NCBI RefSeq assembly: GCF_039542385.1 | Contig: NZ_BAABIA010000003.1 | Location: 310,001 to 374,000 of the forward strand | Direction: 5' to 3' | DNA length: 64,000 nucleotides | From: Prosthecobacter algae | Lineage (GTDB): Bacteria; Verrucomicrobiota; Verrucomicrobiia; Verrucomicrobiales; Verrucomicrobiaceae | Shown here: positions 26,094 to 35,830 of the stretch, one piece after another | How positions within the stretch are numbered: position 1 is the stretch's first letter | Layout: the number at the start of each line of letters is the position of its first letter | Notes under the pieces: generated by a model | Databases searched by the model: none | What the model was told of the DNA's origin: nothing | The model's input: only the letters and a program-made list of their open reading frames with translations | Position numbers and translations under genes: made by a program

Positions 26094-28310
26094 ATGCGTT
26101 TCTATTTTCTTCCTGTCATTCTCGCCGCTTTGGCCCCTTTCCATCTACAGGGCCAGATGCCCCCAGAGCTCGTCAAAGCCGAGCGGGCCAAGATTCTCGC
26201 AGGTGTGACCAGCCTGCCCAAAACAGGAGCCCCCGGTCCGATCGCCATCTGGGGAAACATCGCCTTTCCTCTGCTGTCCGCTGCCAGCGGGCGTGAGGCC
26301 AATGAACTGGCAGTCGCAGCCGCAGCAGGGCATGGCAAAGGCCGAATCATCCTCTTCGGCCACAACAGCTATCTGGATGGCAATGCCGGTGGCGACCACG
26401 CCAAACTGATGGAGAACTGCGCCACCTGGGTAGGGAACAAAGCCAAGCCCCGCATCGGCCTCAAAGGTGTGAATGCCACGGCCTTCTTCGACAAGCTGGG
26501 ATTCAAAGCCGAAAGCTTCAGCGACATCACTAAAAAGACACTGGGGGCCTATGATGTCATCATCCTCAATGCCCAAAACGTCACCGATACCGCGCAAGGC
26601 AACCTCCTGGCCGACTGGGTCAAAAACGGCGGGGGCCTCATCGCCGGGATGACGGGCTGGGCCTTTAGCCAGACTAGCGGTGGAAAGGACCTGGCCGTTT
26701 CGCACGGACTCAATCAGGCCCTGATGCCGGCAGGTGTGGCCTTCACGGACATGAGTGCTTTTGACGGTCTGAATACTTTCCAAGCCAGAGCAGACCTCCC
26801 TGCTCTGATGAATGCATCTGAAGCCATCCAAGCCATCAAAAAACAAAGCGCGGGTGGCAGCCCCCTAACTCCTGAGGAGGTGAAACAATCCTCCAGCGCC
26901 ATCCAGGTGGCCCTAGCCGCCCAACCTCCAGACCGTAGCAACCTCCGGGATGCCGTCACCGCAGCCCTGGGAGAGAACGGCAAGAACGGCATCGTCCCCA
27001 CCAAAACAGCCCCGCTTACCCAGGCCCAACATGCGGCGGAACGCATTCGGTTAGGCATGGAAACACGCGTACTGCGACTGGCTGCCAGCGAAAAAGCACT
27101 CGCGCATCCCGCCCATGAAGCGTTCCCAGGAAAAGCCCCCACCGATGCCCCGCGCATCTCCAGTGAGGTGAAGATTGATCCCACCATCCCTGGATGGACC
27201 AGCACCGGGATCTACGCCGCTGCCGGGGAAACCATCACGGTCACCACACCAGAAACGATCGCGGGCAAAGGCTATGCAGTGCGCATCGGCTGCCATTCGG
27301 ACACTCTCTACCACCTGGACACCTGGTCGCGCGCACCTGACATCTGCAAGACTGCGCCCTTGAATGCGGCAACCACCCAGATCGCCAGCGCCTTTGGCGG
27401 GCTCGTTTACATCGAGGTCCCCGGCCGTGCGACTGAGGGAGAAGCCTTTGCCGTCACCCTTCAGGGCGGTATCGCGGCTCCGCTATTTGTGTTAGGCCAG
27501 GACGACGATGCCAAATGGAACAGTGAGATCAAAAAACGCCCTGCGCCATGGGCCGAGCTAGCCTGTGACAAAATGATCCTCAGTGTGCCCACCGAGGTGG
27601 CTCGCACCGTCACCACGCCGACGTTGCTCATGCAGTTCTGGAAACAGGTCGTCGAGGCCCAGGATGACATCAGCAACCAAACGGCTGAGCGCAAACGCCC
27701 AGAACGCATGGTGGCCGATGTGCAAATCAGCGCAGGTTTCATGCACAGCGGCTACCCCATCATGCTGCACGTGCCGGAGGCCCTGGAGATGGTCACTTAT
27801 AACCGCATCAAGTTCCCAGGCTGGGGCTACCATCATGAAATCGGGCATAACCATCAGCGTGGTCACTTCACCTTCGAGGGCACTGGCGAGGTCACCAACA
27901 ACGTTCTCGGCATGTATGTGTACGAGGCCGTGCTGAAGAAAGACTGGCTCATTGGCCACAGCGCCATCACGCCCGAAAGGCGCAAGGAGAACCTGATCAA
28001 GATCAAGCAGGCGGCTGACAAGTGGGCCACCTGGAAAGGCGACCCATTCCTGGCCCTGCATACCTACATTCAGTTAGTCCAGGCCTTCGGCTGGGAGAGC
28101 TGGCGCGCCTACCTTTACAGCTTTTCCGACACCAAATTCGGTCCCATGCCCGAAAGCGACGATGACAAACGCGACCAGTTTCTCGTCCGTTATTCCAAAA
28201 TCGTGAACCGCAATCTCGGCCCCTTCTTCGACGCCTGGGGCATCCCCGTGAGCACCGAGGCTAAGGCCGAAGTCAGCAAGCTGGAAAGCTGGATGCCTGC
28301 GGAGATGTAG
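26094..28310 (+). CDS. Secreted M60-family (TCAF-like) metallopeptidase
   Basis: 738 residues from the ATG at 26094 (in-frame ATG at 26085 possible), signal peptide MRFYFLPVILAALAPFHLQG. Residues ~40-240 resemble a class I glutamine-amidotransferase-like Rossmann domain (IILFGHNSYLDGN, YDVIILNAQN, WVKNGGGLIAG). Residues ~360-700 are the M60 part, with gluzincin motif HEIGHNHQ (His581, His585) and a downstream Glu in FEGTGEVTNN. This two-domain order is also that of animal TCAF proteins, whose zinc site is degenerate; here it is intact. M60 enzymes usually cut mucin-type glycoproteins, so an extracellular glycoprotease is likely. Confidence 0.85.
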   Translation: MRFYFLPVILAALAPFHLQGQMPPELVKAERAKILAGVTSLPKTGAPGPIAIWGNIAFPLLSAASGREANELAVAAAAGHGKGRIILFGHNSYLDGNAGGDHAKLMENCATWVGNKAKPRIGLKGVNATAFFDKLGFKAESFSDITKKTLGAYDVIILNAQNVTDTAQGNLLADWVKNGGGLIAGMTGWAFSQTSGGKDLAVSHGLNQALMPAGVAFTDMSAFDGLNTFQARADLPALMNASEAIQAIKKQSAGGSPLTPEEVKQSSSAIQVALAAQPPDRSNLRDAVTAALGENGKNGIVPTKTAPLTQAQHAAERIRLGMETRVLRLAASEKALAHPAHEAFPGKAPTDAPRISSEVKIDPTIPGWTSTGIYAAAGETITVTTPETIAGKGYAVRIGCHSDTLYHLDTWSRAPDICKTAPLNAATTQIASAFGGLVYIEVPGRATEGEAFAVTLQGGIAAPLFVLGQDDDAKWNSEIKKRPAPWAELACDKMILSVPTEVARTVTTPTLLMQFWKQVVEAQDDISNQTAERKRPERMVADVQISAGFMHSGYPIMLHVPEALEMVTYNRIKFPGWGYHHEIGHNHQRGHFTFEGTGEVTNNVLGMYVYEAVLKKDWLIGHSAITPERRKENLIKIKQAADKWATWKGDPFLALHTYIQLVQAFGWESWRAYLYSFSDTKFGPMPESDDDKRDQFLVRYSKIVNRNLGPFFDAWGIPVSTEAKAEVSKLESWMPAEM

Positions 28311-28327
28311 GACTATCGACCGATAAA

Positions 28328-28359
28328 CCAGGAAGTCTCACCACCATGAGACGTCCTGG
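28328..28359. other. Strong hairpin without U tract downstream of the M60 gene
   Basis: CCAGGA, A, GTCTCA, loop CCACCA, TGAGAC, G, TCCTGG: a 12-bp stem with one symmetric internal mismatch. No T run follows, so it is either a non-canonical terminator or an RNA-stability element for the peptidase mRNA. Confidence 0.5.
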
Positions 28360-28589
28360 AGATTAGAGCGCCGATGAATCACGAAATAGGCTCCCAAAAC
28401 TGGGGGATAGAAGGCTTGGTTAGGCACTCAAACATCTTTTTGCCATTCTTCTTCGGCCAGAGTTTCGCAACGACGACGAGATGGGGCCCCGAGACTAACA
28501 TCATCCGAGAATCCCTTCGCGATACTCCATGGCATTCCACAGAGTTGATCAAGCGTTAGCCAGATCAAGGTAGGCCTCTTCGGAGCACG

Positions 28590-28625
28590 AAAAAACCCTG
28601 TGAGGGGATACCTCACAGGGCTTTT
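28590..28625 (-). terminator. Rho-independent terminator of the PPDK/histone-like transcript
   Basis: On the minus strand: CCCTGTGAGG, loop TATCC, CCTCACAGGG, then TTTTTT. 10-bp perfect stem, 52 bp past the shared stop codon. Confidence 0.92.
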
Positions 28626-28676
28626 AGTGGTGAATCACTTCACCGTGGTGTTTGGGCCTCCGTGAGACCCGCTTAA

Positions 28677-28892
28677 TTACTTCTTAGCAGCCTTTTTAGC
28701 GGCCTTCTTTGCTGGAGCCTTCTTGGCAGGAGCAGCAGCTTTCTTAGCTGGTGCAGCAGCCTTCTTGGCTGGAGCGGCCTTCTTCGCAGGGGCAGCTTTC
28801 TTAGCAGGAGCGGCCTTCTTTGCAGGGGCGGCAGCCTTCTTAGCAGGAGCAGCCTTCTTAGCGGCGGCTTTCTTTGCAGCTTTCTTAGCCAT
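28677..28892 (-). CDS. Nested histone-H1-like basic protein, in frame with the PPDK 3' end
   Basis: 71 residues from an ATG at 28892, in the same frame and with the same stop as PPDK. Composition is almost only Lys, Ala and Pro ([19 protein letters not shown] start, eight or so PAKK units, end AKKAAKK), like chlamydial Hc1 and other bacterial H1-type nucleoid proteins. Immediately upstream on the coding strand is AAGAGGAACACTAATATG, an AGAGGA Shine-Dalgarno at optimal distance, preceded by a CAA/AAC-rich leader very like the one before PPDK's own start. This argues that the segment is translated as a free DNA-binding protein as well as, or instead of, a PPDK tail. Whether both forms exist needs protein data. 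Confidence 0.65.
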   Translation of the reverse strand: MAKKAAKKAAAKKAAPAKKAAAPAKKAAPAKKAAPAKKAAPAKKAAAPAKKAAAPAKKAPAKKAAKKAAKK

Positions 28893-31736
28893 ATTAGTGT
28901 TCCTCTTGTTGTTGTTGGTTGCTTTGTTTGTTTGTTTTGCCGCAGGAGCAGCAGCGCTGCCACTACGGACATTCTTTGGGGCACCAGCCTTGGCGGCGGC
29001 GCGCTTTTCCTCAATCGCAGCCTGCGCAGCGGCAAGGCGAGCAACCGGGACACGGAAAGGACTGCAGCTCACATAGCTAAGACCGACCGAGTGGAAGAAC
29101 TTCACACTGTCCGGATCGCCACCGTGCTCACCGCAGATGCCGAGCTTGATGTCAGGACGTGTGGCACGGCCTTTCTCAATGGCGATCTTGACGAGCTGGC
29201 CAACGCCGGTCTGGTCGAGGCTTGCAAAGGGGTTCTTCTTGAAGATCTCATTCTCCGTGTATGGGAGCAAGAAATTGCCCATGTCATCACGGCTGATGCC
29301 GAGAGCGGTCTGAGTGAGGTCGTTCGTGCCGAAGCTAAAGAACTCGGCGGTCTGGGCAATTTCGTCGGCGGTCAGAGCGCCACGTGGAACTTCGATCATG
29401 GTGCCGACGCTGTAGCTCAGCTTCACCTTCTTCTCTTTCTGCACCTGGGCAGCCACGTCATGAACGATGGCGACCTGGAGATCCAGTTCCTTCTTGAAAC
29501 CGACCAGCGGGATCATGACTTCTGGCTTCACCTTGATGCCCTTCTTCTGGACTTCAGCCGCCGCTTCAAAGATGGCGCGGGCCTGGGTCTCCGTGATTTC
29601 TGGGTAGGCGATGCCAAGACGGCAACCGCGGTGGCCCAGCATCGGGTTGAACTCATGAAGAGCGTTCACGCGGGAAATGACTTTCTCCGTGGTGATACCG
29701 AGCTTCTTCGCGAGGTCAGCCTGGGACTTCTCGTCATGAGGAACGAACTCATGGAGAGGTGGGTCAAGCAGGCGGATGGTCGCAGGCAGGCCTTTGAGGG
29801 CTTCAAAGATGCCGATGAAGTCTTCGCGCTGGTAAGGAAGGATCTTGGAGAGGGCAGCCTTGCGTGCTTCCACGGTTTCAGCCAGGATCATCTCACGGAC
29901 GGCGTCGATGCGGTCACCTTCAAAGAACATGTGCTCTGTGCGGGTAAGGCCGATGCCCTGGGCACCGAAAGCGATCGCGTTCTGGGTCTGCTCTGGATTG
30001 TCAGCATTCGTGCGGACCTGCAGGCGGGTGGCCTGGGAGCACCACTTCATGAGCTGGTTGAAGCTCTTGAACTTCTCCGTGGCCTGGGCGGCCTTGTCGC
30101 CACCGATCATGCCGGTGATGATTTCGGAAGGAGCGGTCTTCAACTGGCCTGCATAGACGATACCGCTGGTACCATCGATGGAGAGGAAATCGCCTTCGCT
30201 GAAGGTCTGGCCTGCAACGGTAACGGTCTTCGCATCGTAGTCGATCTCCAGTGCAGCAGCACCGCAGATACAAACCTTGCCCATCTGACGGGCAACGAGA
30301 GCCGCGTGGGAGGACACACCACCGCGAGCGGTGAGGATGCCTTCAGCGGCGATCATGCCCCGAAGATCTTCGGGGCTGGTTTCGTTACGGACGAGGAGGA
30401 CTTTTTCACCCTTCTGCTCAGCGATGACGGCGCGGTCAGCGTTGAGGTAGATCTTGCCGGAGGCGGCACCTGGGCCGGCTGGCAGACCAGTGGCGATGGC
30501 CTTGGCTTTCTTCACGTCAGCGACGTCGAAGATCGGGGCCAGAAGCTGGTCGAGCTGATCGGCTGGGTTACGCAGAACTGCGGTTTCCCAATCGATAAGT
30601 TTTTCCTTCACCATGTCGATGGAGAACTTGAGGGCAGCAGCAGCGGTGCGCTTGCCGTTACGGGTCTGAAGCATGAACAGCTTGCCCTGCTGGATGGTGA
30701 ACTCGACATCCTGCACGTCTTTGAAATGCTTCTCGAGGGTCGCGCGGACCTTCAGCAGTTCAGCGTAGGACTTCGGCATCACTTCCTTGAGCTTCAGCAC
30801 AGGCTCAGGAGTGCGCACGCCGGCGACGACGTCTTCACCCTGAGCATTGATGAGGAACTCACCGTAGAATTCGTCAGCGCCATTGGCTGGGTTACGGGTG
30901 AAGGCCACACCGGAACCGGAGTCATCGCCCGTGTTGCCATACACCATGGCCTGCACGTTCACAGCGGTGCCCCACTCAGCAGGGATGCCGTATTTGCGGC
31001 GATAAACGATCGCACGATCATTCATCCAGGAACCGAACACAGCGCCAGCGGCACCGCGAAGCTGATCCCATGGGCTGTTCGGGAACACCTTGCCCGTGCG
31101 CTCTTTGACGAGCTCTTTGAAAAGGCGGACGAGTTCCTGCTGGTCAGCGGCGGTCAGGTCGCTGTCCACGATGTCCTTGTGATAAACCTTGTGCTTGTAC
31201 TCTTCGATGACGGTCTCGAAAGGCTCATGGTCTTCACCTTCGCGCTTCTGCACGCCGAGCACCACGTCACCATACATCTGGATGAAACGGCGGTAGCAGT
31301 CCCAAGCGAAACGCTCATTCTTCGTGACGGAAGCGAGCGAGAGAACCGTCTGGTCATTCAGACCCAGGTTCAAAATCGTGTCCATCATGCCTGGCATGGA
31401 GTCACGTGCACCGGAGCGCACCGCGACGAGAAGTGGCATGCCTTTGGCATCACCAAACTTGGCACCCATGATTTTCTCCATGGCAGCCACACCGGCTTCC
31501 ATCTGCTTCTGTAGCTCCACCGGATAGGTGCGCTTGTGGTCGTAGAAGTATGTGCAGACTTCCGTCGTGATCGTGAATCCGGGAGGCACTGGAAGGCCAA
31601 TGCGGCTCATCTCTGCGAGGTTTGCACCTTTTCCGCCGAGCAGAGGTTTCATGGAGCCATCTCCATCCGCTTTTCCTGCTCCGAAGGAATAAACGTATTT
31701 CACTGCCTTGGTGCCTTTGCTCGCTGTTTTTGCCAT
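28677..31736 (-). CDS. ppdK: Pyruvate phosphate dikinase with in-frame histone-H1-like C-terminal extension
   Basis: 1019 codons. Interconverts pyruvate, ATP and Pi with PEP, AMP and PPi. Residues 1-~350 ATP-grasp domain ([21 protein letters not shown]); phosphohistidine domain with His477 in [15 protein letters not shown]-barrel PEP domain with [27 protein letters not shown] and [10 protein letters not shown]. The usual PPDK end, [14 protein letters not shown], is at ~residue 908. It continues without a stop through a 37-residue Ala/Asn/Lys linker into 71 residues of (A)AKK/PAKK repeats. Either a true fusion or readthrough over an independently started small gene (next entry). A good promoter lies at 31808-31835. 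PPDK with the PEPCK at 57431 marks an active PEP-pyruvate node. Confidence 0.93.
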   Translation of the reverse strand: MAKTASKGTKAVKYVYSFGAGKADGDGSMKPLLGGKGANLAEMSRIGLPVPPGFTITTEVCTYFYDHKRTYPVELQKQMEAGVAAMEKIMGAKFGDAKGMPLLVAVRSGARDSMPGMMDTILNLGLNDQTVLSLASVTKNERFAWDCYRRFIQMYGDVVLGVQKREGEDHEPFETVIEEYKHKVYHKDIVDSDLTAADQQELVRLFKELVKERTGKVFPNSPWDQLRGAAGAVFGSWMNDRAIVYRRKYGIPAEWGTAVNVQAMVYGNTGDDSGSGVAFTRNPANGADEFYGEFLINAQGEDVVAGVRTPEPVLKLKEVMPKSYAELLKVRATLEKHFKDVQDVEFTIQQGKLFMLQTRNGKRTAAAALKFSIDMVKEKLIDWETAVLRNPADQLDQLLAPIFDVADVKKAKAIATGLPAGPGAASGKIYLNADRAVIAEQKGEKVLLVRNETSPEDLRGMIAAEGILTARGGVSSHAALVARQMGKVCICGAAALEIDYDAKTVTVAGQTFSEGDFLSIDGTSGIVYAGQLKTAPSEIITGMIGGDKAAQATEKFKSFNQLMKWCSQATRLQVRTNADNPEQTQNAIAFGAQGIGLTRTEHMFFEGDRIDAVREMILAETVEARKAALSKILPYQREDFIGIFEALKGLPATIRLLDPPLHEFVPHDEKSQADLAKKLGITTEKVISRVNALHEFNPMLGHRGCRLGIAYPEITETQARAIFEAAAEVQKKGIKVKPEVMIPLVGFKKELDLQVAIVHDVAAQVQKEKKVKLSYSVGTMIEVPRGALTADEIAQTAEFFSFGTNDLTQTALGISRDDMGNFLLPYTENEIFKKNPFASLDQTGVGQLVKIAIEKGRATRPDIKLGICGEHGGDPDSVKFFHSVGLSYVSCSPFRVPVARLAAAQAAIEEKRAAAKAGAPKNVRSGSAAAPAAKQTNKATNNNKRNTNMAKKAAKKAAAKKAAPAKKAAAPAKKAAPAKKAAPAKKAAPAKKAAAPAKKAAAPAKKAPAKKAAKKAAKK

Positions 31737-31807
31737 AGAGGTTGTTGTTATAATCGGGGCTTGTTTGGTTTTGTTGTTTGGGACTGAGCGCCGATAATTA
31801 TCTTCCG

Positions 31808-31835
31808 ATTATAGGATGCAAGCATTAGTTGACAA
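31808..31835 (-). promoter_or_regulatory. Sigma-70 promoter of PPDK
   Basis: Minus strand TTGTCA, 16-bp spacer, TATAAT (perfect -10). Expected start near 31801, leaving a ~65-nt leader rich in CAA/AAC repeats before the ATG at 31736. Confidence 0.65.
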
Positions 31836-31888
31836 TGAAAAGTTGGTGGGCACTTCTGGACGCGGAGCCCAAGGGGCGCGGCATAACA

Positions 31889-31953
31889 CCAAACGTGACA
31901 CGCCGCAGCCAGCCAAACGTCAACGTTCCCATCATCGTGTATTGACGTTTGGC
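31889..31953. promoter_or_regulatory. Three CCAAACGT half-sites including a perfect 12-bp inverted repeat, candidate operator
   Basis: GCCAAACGTCAA (31912-31923) and TTGACGTTTGGC (31942-31953) are exact reverse complements 18 bp apart. A third direct copy, CCAAACGTGA, sits at 31889-31898. The right arm overlaps the -35 box of the pseudopilin promoter, as expected for a repressor site. Confidence 0.5.
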
Positions 31954-31970
31954 CGGGTTTTTGATTTAAC
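31942..31970 (+). promoter_or_regulatory. Candidate sigma-70 promoter of the pseudopilin gene
   Basis: TTGACG (31942-31947), 17-bp spacer, TTTAAC (31965-31970), about 78 bp before the ATG at 32048. Confidence 0.5.
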
Positions 31971-32047
31971 ATAAAATCATCTTCTGGAGGTCTCCGCACC
32001 CAATCGCGAGCCCCTGCCACTGATCCAAACCCTCTTCTCGTCATTCC

Positions 32048-32698
32048 ATGAAAACGCCCCCCCTATCGCCATCCTCACTGATCCGTCGCGGCTTCACGCT
32101 CATCGAGCTGCTCGTCGTCATCGTCATCATCGCCATCCTGGTTTCGCTCGCCGTACCGGCAACCAACATTGTGATGAGAAAAGCCCAGGAGCTGAAAATC
32201 AAAACCACCCTGAAGGATCTCAATGTGGCCATCGGCCACTACCGCACGGAGTATAACCGCTTCCCCATTGACCCGAACGACGCCAGCGCCGGCGGCGACA
32301 GCGACATGGAGCCCTTCCTCACGGACGGCACCTCGCAGACGATGATCAACATCCTCATGGCCAACGTGGACACCAGCGGCGGCAGCACCAACATGAACCC
32401 CCGCAAGATCAAGTTCATCGATCTCCCAACCGCCAAGAACAACCAGTTCGGGATTGTTGACCCCAGCGGCGGCACGGGCGAAGGCACCCCGGTGCAGCTA
32501 GTGGACACCTGGGGCCTGCCTTACAAAGTGCTGCTGGATACCAACTACGACAACCGCATCCAGAACCCGGACAAAAACAGCATTGACCAGATCATCTCCA
32601 GCAAGGCTCCCGAGTTCCTGAGCGCTTCCTCCGCTATCTACAGCTTTGGCCCTGACAAGATCGAAAACACCAAGGACGACATCGTCTCCTGGCGCTAA
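32048..32698 (+). CDS. Type II secretion/pilin-like pseudopilin
   Basis: 216 residues. Prepilin leader MKTPPLSPSSLIRRG with cleavage before Phe16, then the hydrophobic helix FTLIELLVVIVIIAILVSLA with the conserved Glu at mature position 5. The C-terminal part contains a GspG-like end (DTWGLPYKVLLDTNYDNRI, SIYSFGPDK-like block IYSFGPDKIENTKDDI), matching the major pseudopilin with calcium-type D/N residues. Stand-alone pseudopilin genes are numerous in Verrucomicrobia and not linked to gsp operons; that is the case here. Convergent with alr. Confidence 0.9.
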   Translation: MKTPPLSPSSLIRRGFTLIELLVVIVIIAILVSLAVPATNIVMRKAQELKIKTTLKDLNVAIGHYRTEYNRFPIDPNDASAGGDSDMEPFLTDGTSQTMINILMANVDTSGGSTNMNPRKIKFIDLPTAKNNQFGIVDPSGGTGEGTPVQLVDTWGLPYKVLLDTNYDNRIQNPDKNSIDQIISSKAPEFLSASSAIYSFGPDKIENTKDDIVSWR

Positions 32699-32712
32699 AC
32701 TGACCCGCTTCA

Positions 32713-32750
32713 TAAAAAGCCGATCACGAAAAACGTGGTCGGCTTTTTTA
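32713..32750. terminator. Bidirectional terminator between pseudopilin and alr
   Basis: AAAAAGCCGATCACG, loop AAAAA, CGTGGTCGGCTTTTTT; one mismatch-like G-T pair. A and T runs on the two sides serve both convergent genes. Confidence 0.92.
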
Positions 32751-32760
32751 TGCCCGGCAT

Positions 32761-33909
32761 TCACTCGCCGCGATAAAGGCGCGGCACACGATTGTTGATG
32801 TTGGTGAGCACCTCATAGGGAATCGTTCCCGCCCACTCCGCCACCTCCGCCGCAGAAATAATGTGCCCGCCGGATTCACCCAGCAGGATCACCTCATCGC
32901 CATTGTAGGCGGTGCCCTGATCCAGATTAACCATCATTTGATCCATGCAGACCCGGCCGACGACCGGACTGCGGACCCCTCGGATGATCACTTCGGAGCG
33001 GTTCGACAGTGCTCGAAAGTAACCATCGCCATAGCCCACGGGAATTGTGACCACTCGCACCGCCTTGTCACTCTGCCAGGTGGAGCCATAACTCACCGGA
33101 TGGCCCGGCTGCACCACTTTGAAATAAGCCACGCGGCTTTTCCAAGTCAGCGCGGGGCGCACCGCCACCGTTTGCTGGCACTCATGGCTGGGATAAACGC
33201 CATAGAGCAGAATGCCAGGCCGGACGAGGTCGAGATGGCTCTCGGGCATTTGAAGAATGCCGGCGCTGTTCGCGATGTGACGCAGCGGCATCGGCAAGCT
33301 GCGTTTTTCATAAAAGGACAGCACTTCCATGAAGCGCTCAAGTTGCAGCTTCGCGTGCGCCAGATCTTCCGCATCCGCATTCGCGAAGTGGGAGTAAATG
33401 CCCTCCACGATGACGTGACGGCAAGCCAGGCTGGCCTCCAGCAGAGCCGCTGCGCTGTAGTAATGAATGCCAATCCGCTCCATGCCGGTGTCCACTTTCA
33501 GATGTACCCGGGCGCGCATTCCCATGGAGGCGGCAGTTTCATCAATCAGGTGCAGCTTTTCCACGGATGGCGCGGTGAGGGTCAGATCATGCTGAAGAAA
33601 CAGCGGGATCTGCTCTCCCGCAATACCGCCGAGAACCAGCACCGGGGCCGTGATGCCCTCCCGCCGGAGTGAAATCCCCTCCTCCAAAAACGCCACACCG
33701 AGACAGTCCGCACCGCAACGCACCATGTGCCTGGCAACAGGCACCAGACCATGACCATAGGCGTTGGCCTTCAGGATGGTCATCACCTTGGCATCTCCCA
33801 CCCGTTGGCGAATGGCGGCCAAGTTTTCTGCGAGACAGGAGAGGTCCACCTCGACATGAGTTGGCCTAACTGGTTGTTCCTCAATCACTGTGCTCATGGA
33901 ACCGCTCAT
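32761..33909 (-). CDS. alr: Alanine racemase
   Basis: 382 residues. PLP enzyme making D-alanine for peptidoglycan. PLP lysine Lys47 in ILKANAYGHG; second catalytic residue Tyr in VGYGDGYFR; substrate-binding HIANSAG, RPGILLYG and RVCMDQMMV blocks are present. The start at 33909 overlaps the TPMT-family stop by 4 bp (ATGA), so translation is coupled; an internal ATG at 33897 is less likely for that reason. Third gene of a leuB-TPMT-alr operon. Confidence 0.96.
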   Translation of the reverse strand: MSGSMSTVIEEQPVRPTHVEVDLSCLAENLAAIRQRVGDAKVMTILKANAYGHGLVPVARHMVRCGADCLGVAFLEEGISLRREGITAPVLVLGGIAGEQIPLFLQHDLTLTAPSVEKLHLIDETAASMGMRARVHLKVDTGMERIGIHYYSAAALLEASLACRHVIVEGIYSHFANADAEDLAHAKLQLERFMEVLSFYEKRSLPMPLRHIANSAGILQMPESHLDLVRPGILLYGVYPSHECQQTVAVRPALTWKSRVAYFKVVQPGHPVSYGSTWQSDKAVRVVTIPVGYGDGYFRALSNRSEVIIRGVRSPVVGRVCMDQMMVNLDQGTAYNGDEVILLGESGGHIISAAEVAEWAGTIPYEVLTNINNRVPRLYRGE

Positions 33910-34493
33910 GACCGTTTTTCCAGCACGCGCAGGCGCTCACGTCCTTCCCTGCCCTCATAGGCTTCTCCCGGAATGTAGTCTTCGCGGATCCTCCATAGGC
34001 CATCAGGGAACAAGGCATCCAACTCTTCAGGAGACAGGCCAAAGGGTGGCCCGGACTCACCGGGCTCCATGTCCGGATTGATAAACCACACGCCGACCAA
34101 CTTCCCGCCGGGTTTCAAAAGTCGGCCCACCGTTTCCGCATAGGCAGCCCGCAGCTCCGGTGGCAGCGCACAAAGGCAGGTGTGCTCGAATATATAATCG
34201 AAGCTTCCCGTCCACTCTGCTGGCAGGGCAAACAAATCACCCAGCACAAAACGGGAGGCGTGGTCTGGGTGCCGGGCACGTGCCCTCTGCACGGCCGTTG
34301 CAGAAAGGTCCACGCCCACCGCATCCAGCCCAGCCTCCGCCAGCAGCACCACATCATGCCCGATGCCGCAGCCCGGCACGAGGGCACGGCCCTGCGAAGA
34401 TTGCTTTTGAACCCAGGCTGACAAGGGCGGCGATGGAGCCCCCTTGTCCCAAGGTGTGTTTTCCTCGATGTAGCAGCTTTCCCAGTCAGTCAT
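33906..34493 (-). CDS. TPMT-family SAM-dependent methyltransferase
   Basis: 195 residues from the ATG at 34493 (an upstream ATG at 34520 is open). N-terminal ENTPWDKGAPSPPL and SAM site VPGCGIGHDVVLLAEAG are the marks of thiopurine-methyltransferase-like enzymes; VGVDLSATAV, FDYIFEHTCLCALPP and LLKPGGKLVG follow. Family members methylate thiols, selenium or tellurium compounds or halides. Located between leuB and alr; stop overlaps alr start. Confidence 0.9.
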   Translation of the reverse strand: MTDWESCYIEENTPWDKGAPSPPLSAWVQKQSSQGRALVPGCGIGHDVVLLAEAGLDAVGVDLSATAVQRARARHPDHASRFVLGDLFALPAEWTGSFDYIFEHTCLCALPPELRAAYAETVGRLLKPGGKLVGVWFINPDMEPGESGPPFGLSPEELDALFPDGLWRIREDYIPGEAYEGREGRERLRVLEKRS

Positions 34494-34544
34494 GATGACC
34501 ACAGAGGGAGCGTGCCACACCGAGGCTGCAACCTGAATCGCAAC

Positions 34545-35666
<1,122 letters not shown>

Positions 35667-35727
35667 TTATGGACGAAGATGCGGTCCCGGGCAAGGGCGG
35701 AGAATTAGGTTGAGTAATTGCGCCTCA

Positions 35728-35742
35728 GAATCAGTCTGATTC
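35728..35742. promoter_or_regulatory. Short palindrome in the divergent leuB/surface-protein region
   Basis: GAATCAG, T, CTGATTC: a 7-bp perfect inverted repeat, about 90 bp before the surface-protein start and 75 bp before leuB. Operator-like, but short. Confidence 0.3.
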
Positions 35743-35830
35743 CTACAACAACCTTATTTTCGCCTTCCAAAAGGTCGCGCATTTTAGCATTGCCTTCTGC
35801 TGGGGGTGTCAATACCCTGTCTTTACAATC

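Larger units (their letters stand above)
28311..28676. other. Gene-free stretch between the M60 gene and PPDK
   Basis: Apart from the hairpin at 28328 and the PPDK terminator at 28590 I see nothing convincing. Two overlapping short open frames (28374-28559 plus, 28428-28616 minus, ~61 residues) have no recognisable motif or ribosome site and are treated as chance. Confidence 0.5.
31737..32047. other. Divergent regulatory region between PPDK and the pseudopilin gene
   Basis: 310 bp without a gene. It holds the PPDK leader and promoter on the minus side, then a GC-richer middle, then three copies of a CCAAACGTxA element and the pseudopilin promoter on the plus side. Confidence 0.7.

Noticed and set aside
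28374..28616. Short open frames in the gap after the M60 gene
   Set aside because: About 60 codons on each strand, no motif, no ribosome site; probably chance.
28932..31514. 860-codon open frame antisense to PPDK
   Set aside because: Exact shadow of a conserved enzyme in GC-rich DNA; no motif, no ribosome site.
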